From: an uncultured Mycoplasmatota bacterium
GTDB lineage: Bacteria > Bacillota_I > Bacilli_A > RF39 > UBA660
Assembly (NCBI GenBank): GCA_900552335.1
Contig: URZL01000002.1
Span: 37,551-101,550 of the forward strand
DNA length: 64,000 nucleotides
Reading direction: 5' to 3'
In this document: piece after piece, positions 40,890 through 50,006 of the stretch
Position numbering within the stretch: position 1 is the stretch's first letter
Layout of the letters: each line of letters opens with the position of its first letter
Notes under the pieces: model-generated
What the model was told of the DNA's origin: nothing
The model's database searches: none
The model's input: only the letters and a program-made list of their open reading frames with translations
Translations under genes and position numbers: made by a program

Positions 40890-41086
40890 ATGACAATAGA
40901 ACAATTCGTAGAAAAATTTGAATTTTATATGAGAAAATTAGGATAGCTACTTTAAATGGTGATTATATTAGTGGTAATCGTGCTGAAAAGGAAATAAGCA
41001 AAAATAAAGAATACGGAATATTTTGTTTTAATGCTGAAATGACATTAAAAGTTTATAACGGTGAAATACAAAATAGAAAATTATAG
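40890..41086 (+). pseudogene. Frameshifted small gene remnant
   Basis: MTIEQFVEKFEFYMRKL followed, after a one-base shift near 40940, by IATLNGDYISGNRAEKEISKNKEYGIFCFNAEMTLKVYNGEIQNRKL. Both pieces read as one protein if the shift is repaired. No family recognised. Confidence 0.45.
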
Positions 41087-41164
41087 AACATTTAGATACG
41101 ATGTAAAATAATATTATCATATTCACAAAAAAGTAAAATGAATTTTCATTTTGCTTTTTATTGA

Positions 41165-41314
41165 TTTTATGATACAGCTATTAAAATAATTGATACAATC
41201 CTTGTTGAATATGATACATCAGGAACTTATTTTGTTGGACTTGAATTTTCACTTCATATTGGGGTTGGTGGTCATATTAAGGTAGGATTCAATATCCCGT
41301 GGGATTGGAATTAA
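41165..41314 (+). pseudogene. Short toxin-tip-like remnant
   Basis: Open frame without start: DTAIKIIDTILVEYDTSGTYFVGLEFSLHIGVGGHIKVGFNIPWDWN. It resembles the extreme C-terminus of a secreted or polymorphic-toxin protein. Probably a leftover of another displaced tip. Confidence 0.35.
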
Positions 41315-41334
41315 AATGAAAGGTGAGTTATATA

Positions 41335-41910
41335 ATGAAAAGCATTAAAATATTTGAAAAACAATTAACAAGACAAAATTTAATATTAACCTTGATTATA
41401 CTTTTAATAATTATTTGTATTCTGTTTTCTATTTTTATAAAACAAAGTAATATAATAGATAGTTATTTTCCCTTTGTTTTAATAGTTTTATTATTTGTCT
41501 ATGTTCCAGGTATTTTAACAATGATAAAGATAAATCAGCTGAAAAATGATTAAACATTAGAAAAAGAATTAGAAAATATAATAGTGTATTGTCAAAATGC
41601 ATATATATTAACAGAAAATTATATAATTCCCAATTTTTCAAAGAAGAAGATTATAAAATATTCAGATATTATATTAATGTATACTAAAAAACATAAAACG
41701 AGAAATGGTTTAGATGAATATTTACATTTAATACTAGATAATGGTAGACACGAAAAATTTATAATAAATACTACTACTATCTGTATTGGTGCGAATGTAG
41801 AACCATATGATTTTTCGAAAATTATAATTGAAAAAAATAAAAATATATTAATTGGGTATACAGAATATAACAAAAATATTGTTTTTCAAAAATATGACAT
41901 ACAAATATGA
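41335..41910 (+). pseudogene. Membrane protein interrupted by one stop codon
   Basis: Two in-frame parts: 41335-41553 (two membrane helices, MKSIKIFEKQLTRQNLILTLIILLIIICI...) and 41554-41910 (TLEKELENIIVYCQNAYILTENYIIPNFSKKKIIKYSDIILMYTKK...). A single TAA at 41551-41553 separates them. Together they look like one two-TM protein with a PH-like or YcxB-like cytoplasmic domain. ATG 41335 has an AAAGGTGAG site. Confidence 0.6.
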
Positions 41911-41929
41911 TAAATAAGCTTAACTAAAA

Positions 41930-41960
41930 AGAAAGATTTAGATAATTCTAAATCTTCTTC
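41930..41960 (+). terminator. Terminator-like hairpin
   Basis: Perfect 10-bp stem AAGATTTAGA / TCTAAATCTT with loop TAAT; a weak T-rich stretch follows. Confidence 0.6.
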
Positions 41961-41961
41961 A

Positions 41962-41986
41962 GAGTGTTGACAAAGTTCAATACTCT
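41962..41986 (-). repeat. 25-bp inverted repeat, right copy
   Basis: Reverse complement of 38641-38665 with one mismatch (41973 region). See left copy. Confidence 0.75.
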
Positions 41987-42039
41987 TTTCTTTTTTTCAA
42001 AATGGTTTATGGTATACTTACAATGAGGGGTGATTTGAT

Positions 42040-43026
42040 TTGAAAAAAAATAAAAATTCGCCAAATTATTTAAAAAAAATATTTTTTATACCGTCGATAT
42101 TTTTAATATTTTTTTCATTAATTGCTATGATACCTGATGAATCTGAAACTAATCCATTAACATGGAGCGAACTAATTATGGCAGATATTATTTTGTTGCT
42201 ATTATGGTATGTAATATCATATATAATTTCGTTGATAATTAATAAATTTAAAGGAAATGAAAATGAAAATTCAAATGGAGATAATTATGAAAAATCGAAC
42301 ATTATTATAAAATATTTTAAAAGAACTAAGCTTTCATTTACAATGATGTGTATTACATTTGTAATTTCTTTTTTCTTTTTATATTTTGGAATTGTAGAAG
42401 ATATTAAATGGATGTGTATTACAATGCTTATTGGCTCATTTCCATTTATTATATATTTAATTATAACATTATGTGTAAATAAGTTTTACGAAAAGAAATA
42501 TGTAAAAAATATTTATAATATATTTACTCCAATTTTTACAATATGTGTTTTAATCTATTATTGTGTGGCTATATTTGTTTGTTTATTAATTCAAGTTGCA
42601 CACCCAGTTACTAATATAAATAAATATAAATATGTAATTTCTGATAGTTTATTCACCATTTTTCCAAAGCAAATTCCACAAAATGCAAATAACAAATTTT
42701 TTTATTATCAACCTGGTGTTCTACAAGGTGGTACGACTATAATTTTATATTATGTAGATAATAGTTTGAATCAAGAGTTAATTTATGATAAATATGTTGA
42801 TAATTCAAAATGGATTGGATATTTAAGTGATTATATGGATAGTGAAAATTTGCTTGTCGATGCTTTTTATAATACACCAATTGAAAAAGAAAAAGAAAAA
42901 GCTTTTAAAATATTTTTGATTGATGGTTCTTGTGATAATTCAGGATATTGTAATCATGGAAAATATTTAATTGTCGCTATAAATGAACAAACAAGAGAAA
43001 TTTTGTATAAATCTAAAACATGGTAA
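42040..43026 (+). CDS. Polytopic membrane protein, unknown (328 aa)
   Basis: Starts at TTG with GAGGGGTGATT upstream. Four to five membrane helices in the first 200 residues (IFFIPSIFLIFFSLIAMI; LIMADIILLLLWYVISYIISLII; FTMMCITFVISFFFLYFGI; ITMLIGSFPFIIYLIITLCV; FTPIFTICVLIYYCVAIFVCLLI), then a C-terminal soluble domain (about 215-328). Not a recognised family; lies in the toxin-remnant island. Confidence 0.5.
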   Translation: MKKNKNSPNYLKKIFFIPSIFLIFFSLIAMIPDESETNPLTWSELIMADIILLLLWYVISYIISLIINKFKGNENENSNGDNYEKSNIIIKYFKRTKLSFTMMCITFVISFFFLYFGIVEDIKWMCITMLIGSFPFIIYLIITLCVNKFYEKKYVKNIYNIFTPIFTICVLIYYCVAIFVCLLIQVAHPVTNINKYKYVISDSLFTIFPKQIPQNANNKFFYYQPGVLQGGTTIILYYVDNSLNQELIYDKYVDNSKWIGYLSDYMDSENLLVDAFYNTPIEKEKEKAFKIFLIDGSCDNSGYCNHGKYLIVAINEQTREILYKSKTW

Positions 43027-43409
43027 TTAATTATTTATTTATAAATGTTAAATCAAAAAAATGTTAAATCAAAAAATACTAATTAAAAGTGGCTGCCATG
43101 AAATGAAATAATTTCATGCAGTTCTTTTTTTGTTTAATTAAAATATAAAAAACGCTAGAAAAATTAACTTCTAACACTATATATGATACGATCAAATTGC
43201 TGAAAGAAGATGTATCACATGAATTATTTTACCATAAAAAGATCTATTTTCATAGTTTCCTCAAAAGAATGCTAATATTAATATTTTCTGAAAAAGAAAA
43301 AAATTATATATATTTAATGTTAATCATTAGTAAGAGAGGAAAACCCCCTCTTTTTATGTTATAATAACTATATAAATAATAAAAAAATAGAAGAAGGGAA
43401 GTGATTTGT
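43027..43409. other. Intergenic region without a gene
   Basis: 383 bp. Contains a terminator for the preceding gene (CTGCCATGAAAT / ATTTCATGCAG, 43093-43131), a doubled TGTTAAATCAAAAAA near 43046-43075 and stop-rich DNA. No RNA gene or coding region seen. Confidence 0.6.
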
Positions 43410-43718
43410 ATGAAGACAAAAAATAAGATTATTATTTGTATAATTATATGTTTAGTAATTGTTTTGATTAATCTTTTTGATTATTATTATAATCAATTAC
43501 CTACCGTAATTTTAAAAGATAATTTAACGGTAACTGCATTATCAGATGTTACAAATTTATCATTTATAGAAAAAATAGAAGACGGAGTTGTTATTTCAAA
43601 GGAAGAAAAAATTGATACAACTTCACTTGGTAAAAAAGAAATTGTTATTGTAATAAAAAATAAATGTGGAAAAGAAAGAAAATACAAATATTTCATTGAA
43701 GTCATCGATACTAATTAA
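43410..43718 (+). CDS. Small anchored protein with an Ig-like domain (102 aa)
   Basis: ATG 43410 after AAGGGAAGTGA. N-terminal membrane helix (IIICIIICLVIVLINLF) then about 75 residues: PTVILKDNLTVTALSDVTNLSFIEKIEDGVVISKEEKIDTTSLGKKEIVIVIKNKCGKERKYKYFIEV. The DTTSLGKKEIVIVIKN..GKE pattern is that of bacterial Ig-like (DUF5011/HYR-type) domains. Probably surface-exposed; role unknown. Confidence 0.6.
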   Translation: MKTKNKIIICIIICLVIVLINLFDYYYNQLPTVILKDNLTVTALSDVTNLSFIEKIEDGVVISKEEKIDTTSLGKKEIVIVIKNKCGKERKYKYFIEVIDTN

Positions 43719-43830
43719 TTTTTATATAAAAATTAATATTGTGCTAATTGTGAGTAGAAAAATGGTGTATATCCATCACCTGAACAAATTATTCCAAGTT
43801 TTGCATATTAGGATATGAGGAGGTTTTAAG

Positions 43831-44445
43831 ATGAACTATTATACATTAAGAATTATTACTTTTGTATTGTTATTGCTTATATTATTAGTATTGTTTAAGT
43901 TTATACTTAAGAAAAAAATAAACAATGAAAAAAAATATAATAGAATAAAAATTATTGTTTTATCAATTATGTTGTTTATAAGTTGGGATTTTCCATATGA
44001 AAAAACATTTATAAAATTTGATACAGTGGAATCCTCTTTTTCTTATTATTTTCCTAGCGGAAGAATAATAAAAGAGCATGAAAAAGGTAGTGATACATAT
44101 TTATTATATGCTGATTCTGGACATAAGGGGTTTATGTATTATGAAAAAACAACAAACGGATGGACATTTACAAAAGGTAAAATAATTTCAAAAACGTATA
44201 ATAAATATCTTATTACAATTAACGAGATATCTTCAAAAGACATAAGTGGTATTATAATTAGTTATCCAGTATATGATGATGAAGATTTAATAAATGATTC
44301 ATTAGATAATAAATTTGAAAAAATAACTCAAAAGGATAATTTAAATGGTGCAACTTTTGATACTATATTTACAACTGTTGATCAACTATTGGATGACAAG
44401 TATACTATTTATTTTGGAAAACAAGAATATAAGCCGTTAAATTAA
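43831..44445 (+). CDS. Membrane-anchored unknown protein (204 aa)
   Basis: ATG after AGGAGG. Two membrane helices (FVLLLLILLVLFKFIL; IIVLSIMLFISWDF) then an extracytoplasmic domain rich in Tyr and Asp. A terminator follows at 44473. It may be an immunity or accessory protein of the Rhs island; no family recognised. Confidence 0.45.
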   Translation: MNYYTLRIITFVLLLLILLVLFKFILKKKINNEKKYNRIKIIVLSIMLFISWDFPYEKTFIKFDTVESSFSYYFPSGRIIKEHEKGSDTYLLYADSGHKGFMYYEKTTNGWTFTKGKIISKTYNKYLITINEISSKDISGIIISYPVYDDEDLINDSLDNKFEKITQKDNLNGATFDTIFTTVDQLLDDKYTIYFGKQEYKPLN

Positions 44446-44472
44446 AAAAATTAGGATAAAATATAATGTACT

Positions 44473-44516
44473 AAAAAAGTCAGAAATTTTATAATTTGAA
44501 AATTCTAACTTTTTTG
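44473..44516 (+). terminator. Terminator before the second Rhs fragment
   Basis: AAAAAAGT..AGAA.TTTT pairs with AAAA.TTCT..ACTTTTTT; ends in a T run. The Rhs reading frame begins immediately after, so it probably has no promoter. Confidence 0.65.
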
Positions 44517-46243
44517 TTTACAATTTTAATATAAAATATAATTATGATTCTAATAATAATGTAATTAGTGAGAATTACAAGTTAAATAGTATAGAACATA
44601 CTATTCAAAATACATTAAATGATGATGATGCTATTACAAAAGTCGTTTTAGATAATGATGAGTTTAATTATAATTATGATTCTTTAGGAAGATTAGCAAG
44701 TAGTAATATTAACAATAATTTTAATACTAACTATGAATACATAACAAATGGTAAAAGAACATCACTATTAGTCAAATCTATTAGTAATAATAATGATAAA
44801 TATAGTTATAAATATGATAAACTTAATAATATTACACATATTTATCATAATGGTAATCTAGAAAATAGATATTACTATGATGATTATAATGAACTTACAA
44901 AAGAAGATAATTATTTATTAAATAAAACAATTAGATATAAATATGATGATTTAGGAAATTTATTATTTAAAAAAGTATACGAATTAAATACTTATAATCA
45001 ATTGAAACAAGATAAATATGAATATGCTAATACAAATTGGTGTGATCAATTAACTAAATTTAATGATGATATTATTACTTATGATGGAATAGGTAATCCA
45101 TTAACAATAGGAGAAGATATAACATTAAATTGGATAAATGGTAGACAATTAAATAGTTACACAGATTCTAATAATGTAATTACTTATAAATATAATAAAG
45201 ATGGTATAAGAACAAGTAAAATTATAAATAATGTAGAAACAAAATATTATCTAGAAGGTTCTTCAATCATTATTGAAAAAACAGGGGATAATATGTTATA
45301 CTATATGTATAGTAATGGTGAATTGGTTGGATTTAAGTATAATGATAATATTTATTATTATATGAAAAATAGTCAAAGAGATATAATTGGTATATTAGAT
45401 AGTAATTATAATATTATAGCAAAATACACATATGATTCATGGGGAACTGCTATATCAATTGCGGATGGCAATGGTAACGATGTTTCCAATGATTTAACTC
45501 ATATAGCTAATATAAATCCATTTAGATATAGAGGATACTACTATGATAAAGAGATAAATTTATATTATTTAAATAGTAGATACTATAATTCAGTATGGGG
45601 CAGATTTATAAATGCTGATAATTATGTTTCCACCGATACTGGTACACTAGGCTATAATATGTTTATATATTGCAATAATAATTGGGTGAATTATAAAGAC
45701 AAAGATGGTCATGGACTATTTGCATTAGCTGTGGTAGCAACAGTAGCGATGGCAGCTTTGGTAGTAAATACTATCAAACAAAAGAAAAAAGCAAAAAAAG
45801 AAATAGAAAAATTGCAACAAAAGCAAAATGTTCCTGATAAGACAAAAGAGATAGATCAAATGATGAAGAACAATGCGCAAAATTTGGTTAACAAAACAGC
45901 TAATCAAATTCCTATACAAAAATTATATACATTTGCTAAAAGTGTAGCTTCTGGTAGCGAAAATGATTTAAAAAGAACTGATGCTTGGGAAGGTGAAACC
46001 GTTTCATATAGAGGAATGGTATTAGAAGCTCAAGATATAGGAAATTTAAACTTTGGATACATAGGTAGAGCAATGGGATACGATATTGACTTTTTAACTG
46101 CTGGAGCAGGAATTGTTCAATTATATGAGCACTATGATAATCCTGAAACATATTTAAATTGTTTTACTTCATCTTTATGTGATGATCCTCGTGATACATA
46201 TTATATCAAATTAGGTGCAATTATTTATGATTCATTAAACTAG
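44517..46243 (+). pseudogene. 5'-truncated Rhs/YD-repeat protein with Ntox44-type tip
   Basis: Open frame without a start. YD repeats (YNYDSLGRLASS, YSYKYDKLNNITHI, YYYDDYNELTKED, IRYKYDDLGNLLFKK) lead into the Rhs core KNSQRDIIGILDSNYNIIAKYTYDSWG...INPFRYRGYYYDKEINLYYLNSRYYNSVWGRFINADNY. A hydrophobic stretch and Lys/Gln coiled coil follow, then a tip VSYRGMVLEAQDIGNLNFGYIGRAMGYDIDFLTAGAGIVQLYEH that fits polymorphic toxin type 44. The internal TTG at 45002 could start a shorter product but has no ribosome site. Confidence 0.8.
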
Positions 46244-46254
46244 GAGTTGATTCT

Positions 46255-46605
46255 ATGAAAAATTTAAAAAAAATTGGTTGTTTTTTAGTGATATTATTAT
46301 TTGTCTTAATAATTTCAATTTTTATTAGAAACCCAATGAAAAATCTACCTGAGGGTGATTTTGTTCAATCTTTAACTTCTCCAAATGGTGAATATACGTT
46401 AAATGCTTATAGATATGGTGGTAAAATGAGCTTTGATGCTTGGAGTGTTAGAGTTGAGATTGTTATCAATAAAAATCAAGAAAAGAAAAATATTTATTAT
46501 AAATATAAACAATATGATATTGAAATGACGTGGAAAAATGATAATACTGTCATTATTAATGGCACAACGATAAATGTTTTAAAAGAATATTATTATAAAA
46601 ATTAA
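46255..46605 (+). CDS. DUF5412-family protein, probable immunity partner
   Basis: 116 aa with one N-terminal membrane helix or lipobox-like segment (KKIGCFLVILLFVLIISIFI). SPNGEYTLNAYRYGGKMSFDAWSVRVEIV...KNIYYKYKQYDIEMTWKNDNTVIINGTTINV matches DUF5412. It starts 11 bp after the type-44 toxin tip, the usual position for a cognate antidote; immunity is inferred. Confidence 0.7.
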   Translation: MKNLKKIGCFLVILLFVLIISIFIRNPMKNLPEGDFVQSLTSPNGEYTLNAYRYGGKMSFDAWSVRVEIVINKNQEKKNIYYKYKQYDIEMTWKNDNTVIINGTTINVLKEYYYKN

Positions 46606-46637
46606 AAGATTCAGATAAAATTTCTAAATCTTTTTTA
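46604..46637 (+). terminator. Terminator after DUF5412 gene
   Basis: AAAGATTCAGA / TCTAAATCTTT stem with one mismatch, then a T run. Confidence 0.65.
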
Positions 46638-46743
46638 TTGTCTAGTGAAAATCTAGTAAAAAATAATATATTATTAGATTGTAAAAGTAATAGTTATATT
46701 TGCAAATATCTAATCTTTTGCTAGATAGAAAAGAGGAATATTT

Positions 46744-47100
46744 ATGGAACAATTTGTAGAAAAATTAATGGATATTAATGAGCCTAAAACATTATTTATT
46801 TTATGTGGTATATTTATTTTTTCAGATGTAATGACTGGTTATTTAAAAGCAATTAAAAATAGAAAAATAAATTCTTCTATTTCAAGAGATGGATATATTA
46901 AAAAAATATCTTGGATTATTGCATTAATTCTTGGTTTTACAATTGATTATTTTGTAAAAGTAAATTTATTTTTGATTGGTAGTGCTATTGTATGTATTGC
47001 AACAGAGGGAATTTCAGTTTATGAAAATTTAGGTGAAATTGGTATCCATTTACCATTTAAAAAATATTTTGAAAAGGTAAATGGTGGTGCAAAATGTTAA
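46744..47100 (+). CDS. Phage-type holin (toxin-secretion/lysis holin family)
   Basis: 118 aa, three to four membrane helices. LFILCGIFIFSDVMTGYLKAIKNRKINSSISRDGYIKKISWIIALILGFTIDYF is the signature of the phage holin_4 family, with the D-x-x-TGxxKA motif. Translationally coupled to the lysin-like gene (overlap 7 bp). A detached lysis cassette from an older prophage or a release device for nearby toxins. Confidence 0.88.
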   Translation: MEQFVEKLMDINEPKTLFILCGIFIFSDVMTGYLKAIKNRKINSSISRDGYIKKISWIIALILGFTIDYFVKVNLFLIGSAIVCIATEGISVYENLGEIGIHLPFKKYFEKVNGGAKC

Positions 47101-47915
47101 AAGGTCAAAAAAGCGAACGTAATGGAATTCAAGATGTTCTTTGCCCATTTACTGATTGGTATTGTACTCAAGGTGCAAACGGTACCTATTCTCATTCTGG
47201 TAGTGAGGCAAATGATATAAGAGGAGTACAAGCAGGTGTAAGATATCCCTATTATGCTCCAGTTGATGTCCGTTGTGTTAATATAAATCGGCAATATGCA
47301 TTTGTTTGGTGGCAATCAATTGAAAAAGTTAGATTTGCTGATGGAAGTATTGACTATATTACATTTATGTGTGGACACGATAATATAATAGATTGCTATG
47401 TGGGACAAGTAATAAAACAAGGTGCTCAAATTGGTAATATGGGAAATGCTGGTAGAGCAGATGGTGTTCATTGTCATATAGAAGTTGGAAGAGGAAAACA
47501 AAAAAATTGGGTTCCTAACGAATATAATGTATATTGTATTCCAAACCAAATTCCATTGGAAAAAGCATTTTTTATGGATAATACAAATATAATTCTCGGT
47601 ATAGCTAATTGGAAATATTTAAGTGATGTTAAAGTAGAGGATTCAGATCATCTAGATAACTATTTAAATTTAAATTCTGATATTGATTCGTGGAATGTAT
47701 ATCCAATGGATGTAGCGCCAATAGATGGGAATCAATGTGCCAAATTAAATCCTAGAAAATTTGGTGGAGTGTCATATACCATTCATGGATATAGTAAAAA
47801 AAATGTTGCAATAATAGAAACGAGAGATTTTGGAATCGTTCAGATATATATTGGAAATGATGTTTCTAATATGTTCAGTATTACAAAAAAGCCTATTTAT
47901 CATTTAATTAAATGA
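47094..47915 (+). CDS. M23-type peptidoglycan endopeptidase (phage lysin-like)
   Basis: 273 aa. YSHSGSEANDIRG and GVHCHIEVGRG supply the metal ligands of an M23 (LytM-fold) zinc endopeptidase; QGANGTYSHSGSEANDIRG...APVDVRC...GHDNIIDCYVGQVIKQGAQIGNMGNAGRADGVHCHIEV is the phage lysin version. No signal peptide, so export depends on the adjoining holin. The C-terminal 100 residues may bind the wall. Confidence 0.8.
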   Translation: MLKGQKSERNGIQDVLCPFTDWYCTQGANGTYSHSGSEANDIRGVQAGVRYPYYAPVDVRCVNINRQYAFVWWQSIEKVRFADGSIDYITFMCGHDNIIDCYVGQVIKQGAQIGNMGNAGRADGVHCHIEVGRGKQKNWVPNEYNVYCIPNQIPLEKAFFMDNTNIILGIANWKYLSDVKVEDSDHLDNYLNLNSDIDSWNVYPMDVAPIDGNQCAKLNPRKFGGVSYTIHGYSKKNVAIIETRDFGIVQIYIGNDVSNMFSITKKPIYHLIK

Positions 47916-48078
47916 TGGATCAAAGAGTTTATATCGTAAATTCTTTGATTTAAAAAAATAAAATTTTAATAAATAGTGATCAGTCTATTGAATGTAAATA
48001 GAATATATACTAAAATAAAATGTAGATAAGAATAGAAATATTTTATTTAATTGAAATTTAGACAGTAGAGGTATAAGT

Positions 48079-48594
48079 ATGGAAAAAAGTAAAAAAGAAA
48101 TTGTTAATAAATTATTAAAACAAGAAATAACAAAAGAAGAAGAGAGTGAATTATTAGATTTACTTGTGGATAAACCAATTGCGGTTGATGTAGAAAAACA
48201 AGAAGAGTCAAATTTGACATTTGGCGAAAAATTGGCAGATAAACTTTCTGCAATTGCCGGTAGCTGGACTTTTATTTTAATATTTGGTTTATTTTTAGTT
48301 TTTTGGATTGTATTAAATTCTATTTTATTAAAAGAACAGGCAGTCGATGCTTATCCATTTATTTTATTGAATTTATTATTATCTTGTTTAGCAGCTTTTC
48401 AAGCTCCTATTATTATGATGAGTCAAAATCGTCAAGCAAAAAAAGATAGTTTAAGAAATCAAAATGACTATTATACAGATGTTAAAAGTGAATTAATTAT
48501 TGAAGAGTTACACGATAAAATTGATGAAATATTAAAAAATCAAAAAGAAATAAAAAAATATCTTGAACAATTAGAAAAAGAAAAAAATTTGTGA
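48079..48594 (+). CDS. DUF1003 membrane protein
   Basis: 171 aa. FGEKLADKLSAIAGSWTFILIFGLFLVFWIVLN...DAYPFILLNLLLSCLAAFQAPIIMMSQNRQAKKDSLRNQNDYYTDVKSELIIEELHDKID is the DUF1003 signature: two membrane helices and a helical C-terminus. Function in the family is unknown. Marks return to ordinary chromosome. Confidence 0.88.
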   Translation: MEKSKKEIVNKLLKQEITKEEESELLDLLVDKPIAVDVEKQEESNLTFGEKLADKLSAIAGSWTFILIFGLFLVFWIVLNSILLKEQAVDAYPFILLNLLLSCLAAFQAPIIMMSQNRQAKKDSLRNQNDYYTDVKSELIIEELHDKIDEILKNQKEIKKYLEQLEKEKNL

Positions 48595-48614
48595 TTTATT
48601 TCACAAATTTTATT
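48584..48614. terminator. Bidirectional terminator
   Basis: AAAATTTGTGA / TTCACAAATTTT between the convergent DUF1003 and pgeF genes. Confidence 0.75.
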
Positions 48615-49377
48615 TTAGTACAATAGTAGCAATATTTCTGCCACTATTGACTTCTTCACTCCTGTGGGAATGAATGATATCATTATGACATTTAGAACAT
48701 ATATCTGAAATGGTAATGTTTTCTTCTTTTAAACCTAATTGCATTAAAATTTGTTTATTGATAAGGGTAGTATCTATAAAATATTTTTGTTTTTGATCTA
48801 TTACTTTACCTTTTGTAATACAGCTTTCAATTGAAATATCTTGAAATTCTTTTTCAAAATCGTTTTTAACATCTTCATCTACTTCAAAACAACATTTTAA
48901 AATGCTTGGACAAATATATGCTTCAATATCTTCTGGATTAGAATGATAATTGGTAATCATAAGATCGATTGCATTTTTTATAATTCTATGTAGGGTTCCT
49001 TTCCAACCGGAATGAATATTTCCAATTACTTGTTTTTTTGGATCATATAGTAAAATACCCTGACAATCCGCTAAAGAAGTAGTAAGCCCAATTCCTTTTA
49101 TATTAGTAATTAATCCATCTACATCTTCAAAACTATCTTTCTTTGTTTCTTCTGTCACATATTTTACAATGTTTGTATGTGTTTGAATTGGTTTTATAAA
49201 CTTAATATTGGATTCTTCTAGTATATCTGCCACCATAGTATATTGTTTTTGAATTTCTTCATCTGGAACAATCGTTTTCCTGAAATTAAAAGGTTTTAAT
49301 GTAAATAGGTGAGATACATTAGCATGTTTCTTTAATTTTTCAAATTGAATATAGTGTTTTTCTTCATTTATCATCAT
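48610..49377 (-). CDS. pgeF: Purine nucleoside phosphorylase/laccase-domain protein PgeF (YfiH/YlmD)
   Basis: 255 aa. Family motifs: QTHTNIVKYV, DVDGLITN, TTSLADCQGILLYDPKKQVIGNIHSGWKGTLHRI, ICPSILKCCFEVDEDV, ICSKCHNDIIHSHRSEEVNSGRNIATIVL, with Cys and His ligands in place. Members act on adenosine and other purines and correct mis-made peptidoglycan precursors. ATG has a GTGGTGATAAT site. Confidence 0.92.
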   Translation of the reverse strand: MMINEEKHYIQFEKLKKHANVSHLFTLKPFNFRKTIVPDEEIQKQYTMVADILEESNIKFIKPIQTHTNIVKYVTEETKKDSFEDVDGLITNIKGIGLTTSLADCQGILLYDPKKQVIGNIHSGWKGTLHRIIKNAIDLMITNYHSNPEDIEAYICPSILKCCFEVDEDVKNDFEKEFQDISIESCITKGKVIDQKQKYFIDTTLINKQILMQLGLKEENITISDICSKCHNDIIHSHRSEEVNSGRNIATIVLK

Positions 49378-49479
49378 ATTATCACCACTTTTAATATATC
49401 ATAAAATAGAGGAAAATAGAATAAATTCTGTTTACATAAAATACAAATTGATGTTATTCTTATTATAGTAGGTGATGCT

Positions 49480-49971
49480 ATGAAATTCTGTTTACAAATT
49501 AAACTATCTTTATTTGATTTCTCCTCATCACAAGATTTTTGGGATTTAACCAAACTTTTAAATGACAGTTCTTTAGTAGATTACATAGAGGATAGTGAAT
49601 TTGCTAGGGTAATTTATTTTATTAAAGAAAATAATGAAATGATTGGTTTTGTTTTTTTCATGCAGTATAAAAATTCAAATGTATACAATGTAGAATATGA
49701 TTTGTTAGATTCTAAGAAAAACAATGATTATATTTATACTGTTTTGACTTTGATAAGAGATAAAATAAAATCATACTCAGAAATACAAAATTTTAAAATT
49801 ATATCTGGAACGTTAAAGAAAACGAAAAATGAAGAAGTGGCAAGTAAATTTGGTGAAAAAATCTATACAAATGAACAATATAATTATTACGAAGTAAATC
49901 CAAATTGTGAGGATTTAAAAGAGGAAAATCAGAAAATACTAGAGTATTTAAAAACTTTTCATTCGAAGTAA
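49480..49971 (+). CDS. Unknown protein, GNAT-like pattern (163 aa)
   Basis: Pattern of short strands and helices (ARVIYFIKENNEMIGFVFFMQYKNSNVYNVEYDLLDSKKNNDYIYTVLTLIRDKI) like the core of acetyltransferases, but the acetyl-CoA loop is not recognisable. Separate promoter region. Function not assigned. Confidence 0.45.
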   Translation: MKFCLQIKLSLFDFSSSQDFWDLTKLLNDSSLVDYIEDSEFARVIYFIKENNEMIGFVFFMQYKNSNVYNVEYDLLDSKKNNDYIYTVLTLIRDKIKSYSEIQNFKIISGTLKKTKNEEVASKFGEKIYTNEQYNYYEVNPNCEDLKEENQKILEYLKTFHSK

Positions 49972-50006
49972 TATGTGCTATAATAACCTGGAAAAAAGGT
50001 GATAAT

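Noticed and set aside
45002-46243. Rhs gene as a complete 413-aa CDS starting at TTG 45002
   Set aside because: YD-repeat coding continues upstream in the same frame to about 44517 and there is no ribosome site at 45002.
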